From the NCBI GenBank assembly GCA_943370355.1, contig CALRQP020000007.1, positions 62,001 to 126,000 on the forward strand: 64,000 nucleotides of DNA. The letters run 5' to 3'. This DNA is from JADCGM01 sp943370355. Its GTDB lineage: Bacteria > Pseudomonadota > Alphaproteobacteria > Sphingomonadales > Sphingomonadaceae. Made by a program: the position numbers and the translations under genes. This document shows, piece by piece, positions 9,848 through 18,165 of the stretch. How positions within the stretch are numbered: the stretch's first letter is position 1; each line of letters begins with the position of its first letter. Under the pieces are notes generated by a model that saw nothing but the letters and a program-made list of their open reading frames with translations, was not told the DNA's origin and ran no database searches.

Positions 9848-10296
9848 GAATGCTTCTCCAATTCGAGCCGCAGCGCTTGGACCTGATTTTGCAGCGTTCC
9901 GCGTTCTCGCGCGAAATCGGCCGCCATCTCCGTCAAGGCCTGCTCACCGCTTGCCTTCTGGGCCTCCAGCTCGCTGCGGAGCTGATTGATTGTCGTTACG
10001 AACTGCTTGGTCTCGCCGCTGTTGGACGCGCGAACGCTCTGGATTGCCGTCTCGCCCTCGGCCATCTGCGCATCAAGGCGGTCGCGCATGGACTGTACTA
10101 CGGCCTTTAGCTGACCAATTTCATCGGCCATCTCCGCACGTGCCCGAGCAACCTCAGCCGCAGCTTCATGTTTACCTGCTTCCAAACGGATGCGTAGTTC
10201 ATCGATTGTTGACTGCAACTGCTGGTTGACCGCACGCAGCTCCGACAGCTGGTCCATGCGTTCCTTCGCCGCTACTGCCGACGCTGCTGCTGCCAT
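9844..10296 (-). CDS. coiled-coil protein coupled to the cyclase
   Basis: Protein of 150 residues with no recognisable enzyme motif. After an Ala-rich N-terminus it is almost entirely charged heptad-like sequence with Glu, Leu, Gln, Arg and Ala, as in a long coiled coil. The start at 10296 (MAAAASAV) is the likely one; another Met lies at 10257. Its stop overlaps the cyclase start (TCATGAGT context), which suggests a fixed stoichiometry and possibly a scaffold or dimerisation partner of the cyclase. I do not recognise a named family. Confidence 0.7.
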   Translation of the reverse strand: MAAAASAVAAKERMDQLSELRAVNQQLQSTIDELRIRLEAGKHEAAAEVARARAEMADEIGQLKAVVQSMRDRLDAQMAEGETAIQSVRASNSGETKQFVTTINQLRSELEAQKASGEQALTEMAADFARERGTLQNQVQALRLELEKHS

Positions 10297-10443
10297 GCGA
10301 TTCGCGTGCCCCCGGGTCCCCCGGCTATTGAAGCGGCAATCCGCAGGTTGGCAAGGCCAACGGCATAAAAGCCTGTCAGATGCGACCACTTGCCCTGATC
10401 CCAGAATGTCCGCCACATTGCGCGAGGCTTTGGGGAGCGCGCG

Positions 10444-11463
10444 ATGAGTGACCGTCTGATGACCCGCATCGTGCTTGCCCGGCATATCGAGGGCGCGCCG
10501 TCGCCCGCCGACTTTCGCGTCGAGACGGTGCCGATCCCTGAGTTGGCCGAGCATCAATTCCTTGTGGCGAATGAATATACGTCCGCCGACCCCGGCACAC
10601 GGTCGCGGCTGTCGCCAGGCGCCAGCTATGCGCCGCCGCTTCAGCCAGGCGCGACAATCGACGGTTTTTCGGTGGGCCGGGTGATCGAAAGCCGCAACGA
10701 GCGCTTCCCCGTCGGTACGCGATTGACACTCGGCGCGGGCGGCTGGGCGACGCACAGCATTTCAAATGGACGCGGCTATATCGCGGTGCTGCCCGATCTC
10801 GGCGTACCGCTGACGGCGTGGCTGGGCGTCCTCGGGGTGCCGGGCATGACCGCCTATTTCGGCTTGAAGCGCGTGGCGCAGATCGAGCCGGGCGCACGGG
10901 TGCTGGTGACGTCGGCAGCTGGGCCGGTCGGCGCGACGGCTGGGCAGCTCGCCAAACATTGGGCCGCATCGAAGATTGTTGGCCTTGCGGGAACCGAGGA
11001 GAAGCGCCGCTGGCTGGTGGAGGAGGCCGGCTTCGACGCCGCGCTCGACCACCGCGCGCCCGATCTCGAATGGCAGCTGGCGAGTGCTTTTCCGGAAGGC
11101 GTCGATATCCTGTTCGACAATGTCGGCAATGCCTCAATCGACCGCGTGCTGCCGATGATGCGCCCACGCGGCCGCATCGTCATTTCGGGACAGGTTGCCG
11201 ATTACAATACGCCGCCGGACAAGGTCGTCGGCATCACCAATACCCGCGAGTTCATCGCCAAGCGGCTCCGGATGGAAGGCTTGGTCGTGTTCGATGACCT
11301 GCCGCAATTTCCGGCTGCGCAGGCCGAGGTCGCAGCGCTGATCCGGGACGGAAAGCTCGCCAGCCGCGAGGTCATCCGGGACGGCATCGCATCACTGCCC
11401 GAGGTGTTCTGCGGCCTGTTCGCGGGCGACGACTTCGGTCGCCGTCTGGTGCGCGTCGCATGA
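10444..11463 (+). CDS. NADP-dependent oxidoreductase, MDR superfamily
   Basis: Medium-chain reductase of 339 residues in the leukotriene B4 dehydrogenase / CurA-like branch, which reduces the C=C bond of enones. The nucleotide-binding stretch VTSAAGPVGATAGQLAK and the catalytic core GVPGMTAYFGL are seen, and zinc ligands are absent as expected. A second in-frame ATG lies five codons in (MTRIV), so the exact start is uncertain. It leads a four-gene operon: the next ATG overlaps its stop (GCATGA at 11459-11464). Confidence 0.88.
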   Translation: MSDRLMTRIVLARHIEGAPSPADFRVETVPIPELAEHQFLVANEYTSADPGTRSRLSPGASYAPPLQPGATIDGFSVGRVIESRNERFPVGTRLTLGAGGWATHSISNGRGYIAVLPDLGVPLTAWLGVLGVPGMTAYFGLKRVAQIEPGARVLVTSAAGPVGATAGQLAKHWAASKIVGLAGTEEKRRWLVEEAGFDAALDHRAPDLEWQLASAFPEGVDILFDNVGNASIDRVLPMMRPRGRIVISGQVADYNTPPDKVVGITNTREFIAKRLRMEGLVVFDDLPQFPAAQAEVAALIRDGKLASREVIRDGIASLPEVFCGLFAGDDFGRRLVRVA

Positions 11464-12248
11464 AGGATTACAGCCGCTTCGAATTCAGCCGCGACGGGCG
11501 CATCCTGACCGCGGCCATCTCTGCGCCAGGCCCGGTCAACGGCGTCGATGCGCTGCTCCATGAGGAGCTGGCGCGGGTGTTCACCGACCTCCAGCATGAT
11601 CCGGACAGCGATCTCATCGTGCTGACCGGCAAGGGCCGTGCCTTCTGCGCGGGGGGCGATTTCGACTGGTTTGCCGAACAGATCGCGGATCCGGCGAAAT
11701 TCCGTGACATCGGCTGGGACGCCAAGCGCATCGTCACCTCGCTGCTCGACATCGAAAAGCCGGTGATTTGCCGGATGAATGGCGCGGCGGCAGGGCTGGG
11801 CGCGACGCTGGCGCTGCTCTGCGACGTGATCGTTGCCGACGAGCGCGCGGTGATCGGCGATCCGCACGTCAAGGTCGGGCTGGTCGCCGGCGATGGCGGT
11901 GCGGTGATCTGGCCGCAGCTGATCGGCTACGCGCGGGCGAAAGAATTGCTGATGACCGGCGACCTGCTGAGCGCCGCCAAGGCCGCCGAGATGGGGCTGA
12001 TCAATCACGCCGTTCCGGCCGATCAACTGGATGCCAAGGTTTCCGAAGTCGCTGCCAAAATCCTCGCCAACCCGCGCTGGGCGGTGCGCTGGACCAAGAC
12101 CGTCGCAAACATGCCGCTGAAGGCGCTGGTGTCGCAGATGATGGACGCGTCGATCGCTTATGAAATGATGTCGAACGTGACCGCCGATCGCGCCGAGGCC
12201 GTCGCCGCATTCCGCGAGAAGCGGGCGCCGAAGCTGACCGGCGAATGA
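11460..12248 (+). CDS. enoyl-CoA hydratase/isomerase family protein
   Basis: Crotonase-fold protein of 262 residues. It shows the CoA/oxyanion-hole segments (GKGRAFCAGGDFDWF and the MNGAAAGLGATLALLCD loop) and a conserved VGDPHVKVGLVAGDGG-like stretch typical of hydratases. The start overlaps the stop of the MDR gene, and its stop overlaps the next gene, so it belongs to the same transcript. In this setting it probably hydrates or isomerises the product of the adjacent acyl-CoA dehydrogenase. Confidence 0.9.
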   Translation: MKDYSRFEFSRDGRILTAAISAPGPVNGVDALLHEELARVFTDLQHDPDSDLIVLTGKGRAFCAGGDFDWFAEQIADPAKFRDIGWDAKRIVTSLLDIEKPVICRMNGAAAGLGATLALLCDVIVADERAVIGDPHVKVGLVAGDGGAVIWPQLIGYARAKELLMTGDLLSAAKAAEMGLINHAVPADQLDAKVSEVAAKILANPRWAVRWTKTVANMPLKALVSQMMDASIAYEMMSNVTADRAEAVAAFREKRAPKLTGE

Positions 12249-13408
12249 GCCAGACGTTCGCCGACGAGAGCGAGGAGATCGCGCGCCTGCGTGAGACGGT
12301 TCGCCGCTTCGTTGTAGTCGAAGCGCCACGCGAGAAGCGCATGGCGTGGGATCGTGAACAGGCCTGGCCGCGCGATGTCTATGCCAAGCTCAACGCGCTG
12401 GGTTTGACGGCGCTCACCGTTGACGAGGCCTATGGCGGGGCGGGGCAGGATATCGTTGCTGCGGTCGCGGTCATCGAGGAATTGGCGCAAGCCGGACCGT
12501 GCCTCGCCGGACCCTATATCCACACAAGCTTCTACGGCGGGATGAACCTCGGCGAGAATGGCTCAGAGGCGCAGAAGGCGGAGTATTTGCCGCGACTCGC
12601 GCGGGGTGAACTTTTCTTCGCCTACGGGCTGAGCGAACCCAATGTCGGCGGCGATCTCGCGAGCGTTGAGACGCGCGCCGAGCTCGATGGCGACGAGGTG
12701 GTCATCACCGGCACCAAACGCTGGTGCACGGGGGCTGACTGGGCGGACGTGATTTACTGCCTCGTCCGCTCCGGGCCGGCCGAAGCCCGCTACAAGAACC
12801 TGTCGTTCGTGCTGATTCCGACCGAAACGCCCGGGATATCGATGACCGACATCGGCCATTCGAATCTGCGCTACACCAAATCGCAGGACGTGCATTTCGA
12901 CGCCGTCCGGCTTCCCACCGCGAACATCGTCGGTGGGCCGGAGATGTGGAACCGGGGCTGGGAATTGCTCGCCGGACGCGCGCTCGATGTCGAGAAGATC
13001 GAGATTTCAGCGGTCGCCTACGGTATCGCCCGCGCCGCGCTGGCGGAAGCCTGGGCCTATGCACAGGAACGCGTCCAGTTCGGGAAGCCGGTCGCGCAGC
13101 ATCAGGCGATCCGCCACAAGCTGGTGACCGCCAAGACCAAGCTTCAAGCCTGCCGTCATATGCTCTACCATGCCGCCTGGCTCGCGAACGCGCGCCGCCC
13201 CTGTTCGGTCGAAACGTCGATGGCGAAGCTGTTCATTGCCAATACCGGGGTCGAGATCGCGCTGGCCTGTCAGCAGGTGATGGGTGCCTATGCGCTGTCC
13301 GATGCGTATGAGATGGACCGGCACGTCCGCGACCTGCTCGGCATGCCGATCGTCGGCGGATCGAGCGACATGCAGAAGAACAATCTCGCCAGTCTGCTCC
13401 GGCTATGA
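12245..13408 (+). CDS. acyl-CoA dehydrogenase
   Basis: FAD enzyme of 387 residues that introduces an alpha-beta double bond into an acyl-CoA. The N-terminal helical domain, the FAD-contact stretch YGLSEPNVGGDLAS and the C-terminal region are all present. The C-terminal YEGTNE-type glutamate is replaced by VGGSSD, while a Glu in DVEKIEIS aligns with the isovaleryl-CoA dehydrogenase base, so the catalytic base may sit there (inference). It overlaps its neighbours on both sides by four bases. The adjacent second family member hints at a heteromeric enzyme or a dehydrogenase-monooxygenase pair. Confidence 0.9.
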   Translation: MSQTFADESEEIARLRETVRRFVVVEAPREKRMAWDREQAWPRDVYAKLNALGLTALTVDEAYGGAGQDIVAAVAVIEELAQAGPCLAGPYIHTSFYGGMNLGENGSEAQKAEYLPRLARGELFFAYGLSEPNVGGDLASVETRAELDGDEVVITGTKRWCTGADWADVIYCLVRSGPAEARYKNLSFVLIPTETPGISMTDIGHSNLRYTKSQDVHFDAVRLPTANIVGGPEMWNRGWELLAGRALDVEKIEISAVAYGIARAALAEAWAYAQERVQFGKPVAQHQAIRHKLVTAKTKLQACRHMLYHAAWLANARRPCSVETSMAKLFIANTGVEIALACQQVMGAYALSDAYEMDRHVRDLLGMPIVGGSSDMQKNNLASLLRL

Positions 13409-14553
13409 CCCCGCTCGATGCTGCCCGCGCACTCGGTCCTGCTATCGCCTCCCGCAGCGACGAATATGAAGCCGTGCGCCGCCTGCCTGCCGATCTGGCG
13501 ACGACGATGGCCGACGCTGGACTGTTCCGCATCGCGCTTCCCGCGAGCCTTGGCGGCCATGAACTGCCGCCGGCCCAAATCGTCGAGGTCATCGAGGCAG
13601 TCGCGACCGCCGATGCGTCGGTCGGCTGGTGCCTGATGATCGGATCGACGACGACACTGACCGCTGCCTATCTGCCGCATGATGTGGCCGGTGATATCTT
13701 CAGCGATCCGGCGGTCATCACCGGTGGTGTTTTCGCGCCGATGGGCAAGGCCGTGGTCGAGGGCGATCATTACCGGGTCAACGGGCGCTGGCAGTGGGGA
13801 TCGGGGTCGGCGAACTGCTCCTGGCTGTGCGGCGGTGCCCAGATTTTCGAGGATGGCGAGTTGCGCAAGCTGCCGAGCGGCGCGCCCGACCACCGCATGA
13901 TGATTTTCCCGCGATCCGAGGTGGAGCTCATCGATACTTGGCATTCGGCGGGCCTCAAAGGCACCGGCTCAGGCGATCTCGCCGTGCGCGACGCGCTGGT
14001 GCCCAAGGCGCGCTCCGTCTCGCTGATCGTCGACAAGCCCGTCGAGCGCGGCGCTCTGTATCTGTTTCCCGCCTTCGGTTTGCTGGCGCTCGGCATTGCC
14101 GGCGTCGCCAGTGGCAATGCCCGCGCCGCGTTGGATGACGCCAAGATACTGCTGGCGGGCAAGAAGCTGCCCGGCTCGGGGCGCACCGCTGCCGACCGGG
14201 CGATGGCGCAAGTGACGGTCGCGCAGGCCGAGGCGAGCCTGCGGGCGGCGCGGGCACTGCTGTTCGATGCGATCGGCTCGGCGTGGGACCTCGCCCGCTC
14301 GACCGGGGAGATGGACACGACCACCCGCGCCAACTTGCGCCTTGCCGCCACGCATATGGTCCGCACCGCAGCCGATGTGACGCGCCATGCCTATGATCTT
14401 GGCGGCGGTGCATCGGTGTTCCTGTCCAACAGCCTGCAACGCCGCTTTCGCGATGCCCACACCATGACCCAGCATATGATGGTGTCGCCGGCGACATGGG
14501 AACTGACCGGCCGAGTCCTGCTCGGTCTGCCGACGGATGCGTCGACGCTTTAG
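13405..14553 (+). CDS. acyl-CoA dehydrogenase-fold flavin monooxygenase-like protein
   Basis: Protein of 382 residues of the acyl-CoA dehydrogenase type-2 fold, the branch that includes HpaB/HsaA-like group D flavin monooxygenases. It has the ASVGWCLMIGS segment and a C-terminal LQRRFRDAHTMTQH stretch, and lacks a classical YEGT base, which argues for oxygenation rather than simple dehydrogenation. It is the last gene of the four-gene operon. The product may hydroxylate a CoA-bound or aromatic intermediate, but the substrate is not known. Its stop overlaps the convergent DUF4010 gene by four bases. Confidence 0.83.
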   Translation: MTPLDAARALGPAIASRSDEYEAVRRLPADLATTMADAGLFRIALPASLGGHELPPAQIVEVIEAVATADASVGWCLMIGSTTTLTAAYLPHDVAGDIFSDPAVITGGVFAPMGKAVVEGDHYRVNGRWQWGSGSANCSWLCGGAQIFEDGELRKLPSGAPDHRMMIFPRSEVELIDTWHSAGLKGTGSGDLAVRDALVPKARSVSLIVDKPVERGALYLFPAFGLLALGIAGVASGNARAALDDAKILLAGKKLPGSGRTAADRAMAQVTVAQAEASLRAARALLFDAIGSAWDLARSTGEMDTTTRANLRLAATHMVRTAADVTRHAYDLGGGASVFLSNSLQRRFRDAHTMTQHMMVSPATWELTGRVLLGLPTDASTL

Positions 14554-15806
14554 CGGGTCAGCAGCCAGGCAATCGGCATGGCGGCGCTGCTCGCAAGGAG
14601 GGGCAGGGCGGCGCGGAAGCCATTGCTGCCGCCGCCGGTGACGATGGCGATGCCGGCCTTGAACAGCGTGTTGATGAGGATCGGGATCGACAGCACGGTG
14701 CCGGCCAGCGCCGGGTCGAGCGTCCCGGCCGGTAGGCCGCCCATCGTGACGATCGCAGCATCGACATCGAACGATCCGCTGAGCGCGATCAGTGTTGCGA
14801 CGCCGGCACCGCCGAAGCGGATTTCCGCCCAGCGGACTGCGACGGCCAGGAGAGCGACGACGAGTGCGAAGCCGACAGCCGGCATCAGTTCGAACGGATT
14901 GCCACTTTCGACGCCGGTGCCCGCGCCATCGTCACGCGCCCGGCGAAGCAGCCAGATGGCCGCCACTGCTGCGACGATCCCCGCCGGACCGACAATCTTG
15001 GCAAGGCCAAGCAACGCGAACGGTGCGATGGCCGCGCAGAGGATCAGCACCCGCGCAAACATCATTGCGGAGGCCAGCGCGATACCGGCGGACAGCACCG
15101 AGGCGCTGCCGTCGCCGGCGTGGAGGCGGCGCGACAGGGTCAGCGTCACGGCGGTTGACGAGTACATGCCCGTAATCGCGGCAGTCGCGATCGTGCCGCG
15201 CGTCTGACCCCACAGGCGGTTGGCGGCGTAGCCGGCGAAGGAAAAGCCGGTGACCAGCACGACGACGAACCAGAGCTGCCGCGGATTCCATGCGTCATAC
15301 GGGCCGTAGTATTGATTGGGGAGCAGCGGCAGGATCGCGGCGGCGATGATCGCGAAGCGCGCAACCGCCTTGATATCGACATCGCTCAGCCGCCGCAGCC
15401 AGCCGTGCAATTCATGCCGCATCGACAGCAGCAAAGTGGCTGCCGCTGCCGAGGCAACGGCGAGAACCGGAAATCCGCTCGTCGCCAGCATGCCGAGTGC
15501 CAGCGTGAGTAAGGCCGAGATCGCGTTTGTCGCGCTGACCCGACCTTCGGCGATCATGTCGCGCCAATAGCCCGCGATCAACGCGACGGTCGCGCCGCCC
15601 AGCAATATCGCTGCGATGGCGGGATGACTGCTCGCCCCGAGCACCCCTGCGACGCCGCCGAGCAACCCGAGCAGGCCGAACGTTCGCACGCCGGCCACGC
15701 GTGCCCCGGCAGGCTCATCGCGGGACTGCCAGCCCCGCTCGATCCCGACCAGCAGGCCGATCGCGAGCGCGAGCGACAGACTCAGGAGGAACGGCGATGC
15801 ATTCAT
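14550..15806 (-). CDS. MgtC/SapB family membrane protein with DUF4010 domain
   Basis: Inner-membrane protein of 418 residues with about a dozen hydrophobic segments. The N-terminal part has the MgtC-type motif LAIGLLVGIERGW and then VRTFGLLGLLGGV; the remainder matches the DUF4010 extension. MgtC proteins act in Mg stress and ATP synthase control, but the DUF4010 branch has no settled function. The gene is convergent with the acyl-CoA operon and lies just downstream of the universal stress protein gene on the same strand, so it may share that gene's FNR-box promoter. Confidence 0.85.
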   Translation of the reverse strand: MNASPFLLSLSLALAIGLLVGIERGWQSRDEPAGARVAGVRTFGLLGLLGGVAGVLGASSHPAIAAILLGGATVALIAGYWRDMIAEGRVSATNAISALLTLALGMLATSGFPVLAVASAAAATLLLSMRHELHGWLRRLSDVDIKAVARFAIIAAAILPLLPNQYYGPYDAWNPRQLWFVVVLVTGFSFAGYAANRLWGQTRGTIATAAITGMYSSTAVTLTLSRRLHAGDGSASVLSAGIALASAMMFARVLILCAAIAPFALLGLAKIVGPAGIVAAVAAIWLLRRARDDGAGTGVESGNPFELMPAVGFALVVALLAVAVRWAEIRFGGAGVATLIALSGSFDVDAAIVTMGGLPAGTLDPALAGTVLSIPILINTLFKAGIAIVTGGGSNGFRAALPLLASSAAMPIAWLLTR

Positions 15807-15830
15807 CCGCTCACCCTGCGGCGGGCAGCG

Positions 15831-16640
15831 TCAATGCGCCAGCAGCAATGGCACCGGGCATTCACTGAGCATTTGCCGGGTCACGCCGCCGAGAAGGAAT
15901 TCCGCAGCCCGGCTCCGCCCGTAGGCACCCATCACGACATAGGCTGGCGAGATCCGGCGCACCGCACTCAACAGCGCGTCAGCCACGGTGGTGTCGCCCG
16001 GGCGCAAGGCGTCGATTTCACTCTCGATGCCGTGACGGGACAGATATTCGCAGACGTCGATGGAAGGGAAATTTTGCGTTTCATCGGCCATTGTGAGGAC
16101 CGTGACGCCACTGGAGCGCGCCAATAGCGGCAATGCCGCGCGCACCGCGACGCCTGCCTCGACGCTGCCATTCCACAGGATCACGGCGCGTCCCGCAGGA
16201 TCGAAGCGGCCAGCGGTCTCGGGCAGTGCGAGGATCGGCGTCCGGCAGTGTAGCGCGACATCGGCGACGAAGGACGGCGCGTCGGGCGGCCCCTTGCCCC
16301 ACGGATGCCGCGACATCACGACCACGTCGGCGAGGCGCGCGCGGCCGGCAAGCGCCGCTTCGGCATTCGCCTCGCAGTGTACGAAATCCCAGGACACATC
16401 CTCGCGAGCGAGCTGCGCCTCGATTTCGGACCGCACCTTGTCGGCGCGCTTCATGACGGCGTCGATGATGTCGGAAATGACAAACGCACCGCCGAACATG
16501 TCAGTCGAGATATAGGCCGCGGGCGGGGTCGCCTGCACGCATTCGACATGGCCGCTGAATGCGCGCACCAGATCCAGCGAAACTTGCAGCCGCGATTCGC
16601 GGCCGGCTTCGGCATTCACATCGACTAGGATGCTCTTCAT
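15831..16640 (-). CDS. universal stress protein, two-domain type
   Basis: Cytosolic stress protein of 269 residues. The C-terminal half is a typical Usp domain ending in GAYGRSRAAEFLLGGVT, which matches the G-2X-G-9X-G ATP loop except that the final Ser/Thr is Gly. The N-terminal half is a second, degenerate Usp domain (MKSILVDVN..., VVVMSRHPWG). A GGAGACGGGCG ribosome site precedes the ATG. A perfect FNR/FixK palindrome lies 79-92 bases upstream, so expression probably rises when oxygen falls. It may drive the DUF4010 gene 24 bases downstream as well. Confidence 0.9.
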   Translation of the reverse strand: MKSILVDVNAEAGRESRLQVSLDLVRAFSGHVECVQATPPAAYISTDMFGGAFVISDIIDAVMKRADKVRSEIEAQLAREDVSWDFVHCEANAEAALAGRARLADVVVMSRHPWGKGPPDAPSFVADVALHCRTPILALPETAGRFDPAGRAVILWNGSVEAGVAVRAALPLLARSSGVTVLTMADETQNFPSIDVCEYLSRHGIESEIDALRPGDTTVADALLSAVRRISPAYVVMGAYGRSRAAEFLLGGVTRQMLSECPVPLLLAH

Positions 16641-16718
16641 CGCCCGTCTCCTCGCCGGAGAGCGAAGTCCAGAGTCGCTCCGGCTGAGTTTCCCTAGGTG
16701 GAAAGGCGGGTTGTCACC

Positions 16719-16732
16719 TTGATTTGCATCAA
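16719..16732 (-). promoter_or_regulatory. perfect FNR/FixK box upstream of the universal stress protein gene
   Basis: TTGAT-TTGC-ATCAA matches the FNR/FixK/Anr consensus TTGAT-N4-ATCAA with no mismatch. On the minus strand a TAGGGA hexamer at 16696-16691 could be the -10 element. That would put transcription start near 16684 and the box centre about 41.5 bases upstream, the class II activator position. The box sits between the end of the GreA-like gene and the stress-protein gene. Confidence 0.75.
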
Positions 16733-16736
16733 GAGC

Positions 16737-17216
16737 CTAGGCGAGGCCGACGAGCTCAACCTCATGGCCCGCGAGCATCGCGGTTTCGCCAATGCGTTTG
16801 CCGGTCACCGCCTGCGCCAGCGGCGACACCCAGGACACGCTGCCCTTCGCGGGGTCTGCCTCATCCTCGCCGACGATGCGCCAGGTCTGGCGGCGGCCGT
16901 CGTCGCGTTCGATGGTTACCGTGCTGCCGAAGCGCGCAGTGCCATCGCCGTCGTCCGGTTCAACGAGCTGCGCCGACGCACGCCGCGCCGACCAGTAACG
17001 CAAGTCGCGGGTGGCACGCGCCATCGCGGTGCGATCCGCCGAAATGCCGCCCGTCTCCTGCGCGGCGGCATAGGCGGCACGCGCCGATGCCAATTCGGCC
17101 TCGATCGCTGCGAGTCCCTCCGCCGTGACGAGGTTCGGGTGCGAGGAGATCGGCCGATCGGGCAGGTCGGCGGCGACCGCCTCGCTGTCGGATTCCTTTG
17201 TGAAAGCAACACTCAT
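16737..17216 (-). CDS. GreA/GreB-type transcription elongation factor
   Basis: Protein of 159 residues with the Gre layout: an N-terminal coiled-coil segment (LVTAEGLAAIEAELASARAA) and a C-terminal FKBP-like domain (GSTVTIERDDG..., VSWVSPLAQAVTGKRIGE). Gre factors stimulate RNA polymerase to cleave backtracked transcripts. The coiled-coil tip acidic pair of canonical GreA is not obvious (ETGGISAD region), so it could be a Gre-like regulator that does not cleave. It is a stand-alone gene between the stress-protein promoter and bolA. Confidence 0.85.
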   Translation of the reverse strand: MSVAFTKESDSEAVAADLPDRPISSHPNLVTAEGLAAIEAELASARAAYAAAQETGGISADRTAMARATRDLRYWSARRASAQLVEPDDGDGTARFGSTVTIERDDGRRQTWRIVGEDEADPAKGSVSWVSPLAQAVTGKRIGETAMLAGHEVELVGLA

Positions 17217-17262
17217 CGGCGGGATATGATGTGCCGATCCCGCTTTCGCAATCGCTGCGCCG

Positions 17263-17532
17263 CTATTCGCCCGGCGCGCGGGCCACGATGCTCAGCGCGT
17301 GGACGCGGCCGGCGAGCAGTTCGGCAAGCGCGGCATTGACCGCGCGCTGGCGGTCGATCCGGCTTTTGCCGGCAAATGCCGGGCTCACGACGCGGACGGT
17401 GAAGTGACTCTCCCCGCGTGCATCATGGCCGGAATGCCCGCGATGCTTCTCGCTGTCGTCGATGACTTCGAGCGTGTCGGGCGCAAGTGCTGCGGTCAGC
17501 CGGGCGTGAATTTCGGTAGCAACAGGTCCCAT
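17263..17532 (-). CDS. bolA: BolA family protein
   Basis: Small protein of 89 residues matching BolA: the SEKHRGH segment with conserved His and the RQRAVNAAL helix. BolA proteins partner with monothiol glutaredoxins in iron and redox signalling and also affect envelope stress. The ATG at 17532 is preferred over an in-frame TTG at 17544, which would overlap the divergent gene. The gene is divergent from the J-domain gene, and the short gap holds a small inverted repeat. The bolA / J protein / cobS / cobT order recurs in alphaproteobacteria. Confidence 0.88.
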   Translation of the reverse strand: MGPVATEIHARLTAALAPDTLEVIDDSEKHRGHSGHDARGESHFTVRVVSPAFAGKSRIDRQRAVNAALAELLAGRVHALSIVARAPGE

Positions 17533-17545
17533 GGCGGCTCCCAAT

Positions 17546-17560
17546 GACGTTTCGAACGTC
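17546..17560. promoter_or_regulatory. small inverted repeat in the bolA / J-protein divergent gap
   Basis: GACGT-TTCGA-ACGTC has perfect 5-base arms around a 5-base spacer. It lies in the 41-base gap between the two divergent starts (17532 and 17574). It may be an operator for both genes, but no regulator is identified. Confidence 0.3.
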
Positions 17561-17573
17561 TATATGCCCGCAA

Positions 17574-18149
17574 ATGGCCAGCGAGCGAGCAAAGCATTTC
17601 TATGGACGCGTCGAGGGCGCGGCGCACGCCTGTGAGGGCGAGGGCTGCGACCTGCCCGGCGAGTTCCGCGCGCCGCGCTCGAACACCGGCGACCGGGAGG
17701 CGGGCTGGCACTGGTTCTGCCTCGATCATGTCCGGCAATTCAACGCGGCCTATAATTATTTCAACGGCATGAACCCCGACGAGATCGCCGCCGCGCACAA
17801 TCCACATCCGTCGTGGGAGCGGGCGACACGGCCGTTTGCAACGAATGGCACCTTGGACGATGTCGACGATCCGCTCGGCATCCTCGCGGCACGCTACGGG
17901 CGGCGGCGTTTCGACGAGGCGGTCAGCCGGGGTGGCAAGCCGGTCAGCGCCGACGACCGCAAGGCCCTGACGGTTTTGCGTCTCGACAGCACCGCAAGCT
18001 TTGCCGATATCCGCCGGGCCTATAAGGAACTGGTGCGCCGCTACCACCCCGACTCCAACGGCGGCGACCGGAGTCATGAAGGCAAGTTGCAGCAGGTCAT
18101 CGACGCCTATACCCAGTTGAAGTCTTCCGCAGCCTTCGCCGCCGCCTGA
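17574..18149 (+). CDS. J-domain (DnaJ-like) protein with N-terminal Cys motif
   Basis: Protein of 191 residues. The C-terminus is a J domain with the essential HPD in RRYHPDSNGGD; the N-terminus (about 10-60) has Cys residues in the pattern CEGEGCD...WFCLDH that may bind metal. J proteins stimulate Hsp70 ATPase; this class lacks the Gly-rich and zinc-finger regions of true DnaJ. The start at 17574 (MASERAKHFYGRVEG) is favoured because the body of the protein begins there; an upstream ATG at 17544 is in frame. It lies 16 bases before cobS, so it probably serves the CobS/CobT machine. Confidence 0.85.
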   Translation: MASERAKHFYGRVEGAAHACEGEGCDLPGEFRAPRSNTGDREAGWHWFCLDHVRQFNAAYNYFNGMNPDEIAAAHNPHPSWERATRPFATNGTLDDVDDPLGILAARYGRRRFDEAVSRGGKPVSADDRKALTVLRLDSTASFADIRRAYKELVRRYHPDSNGGDRSHEGKLQQVIDAYTQLKSSAAFAAA

Positions 18150-18165
18150 CGAAAGAAGCCCAGCC

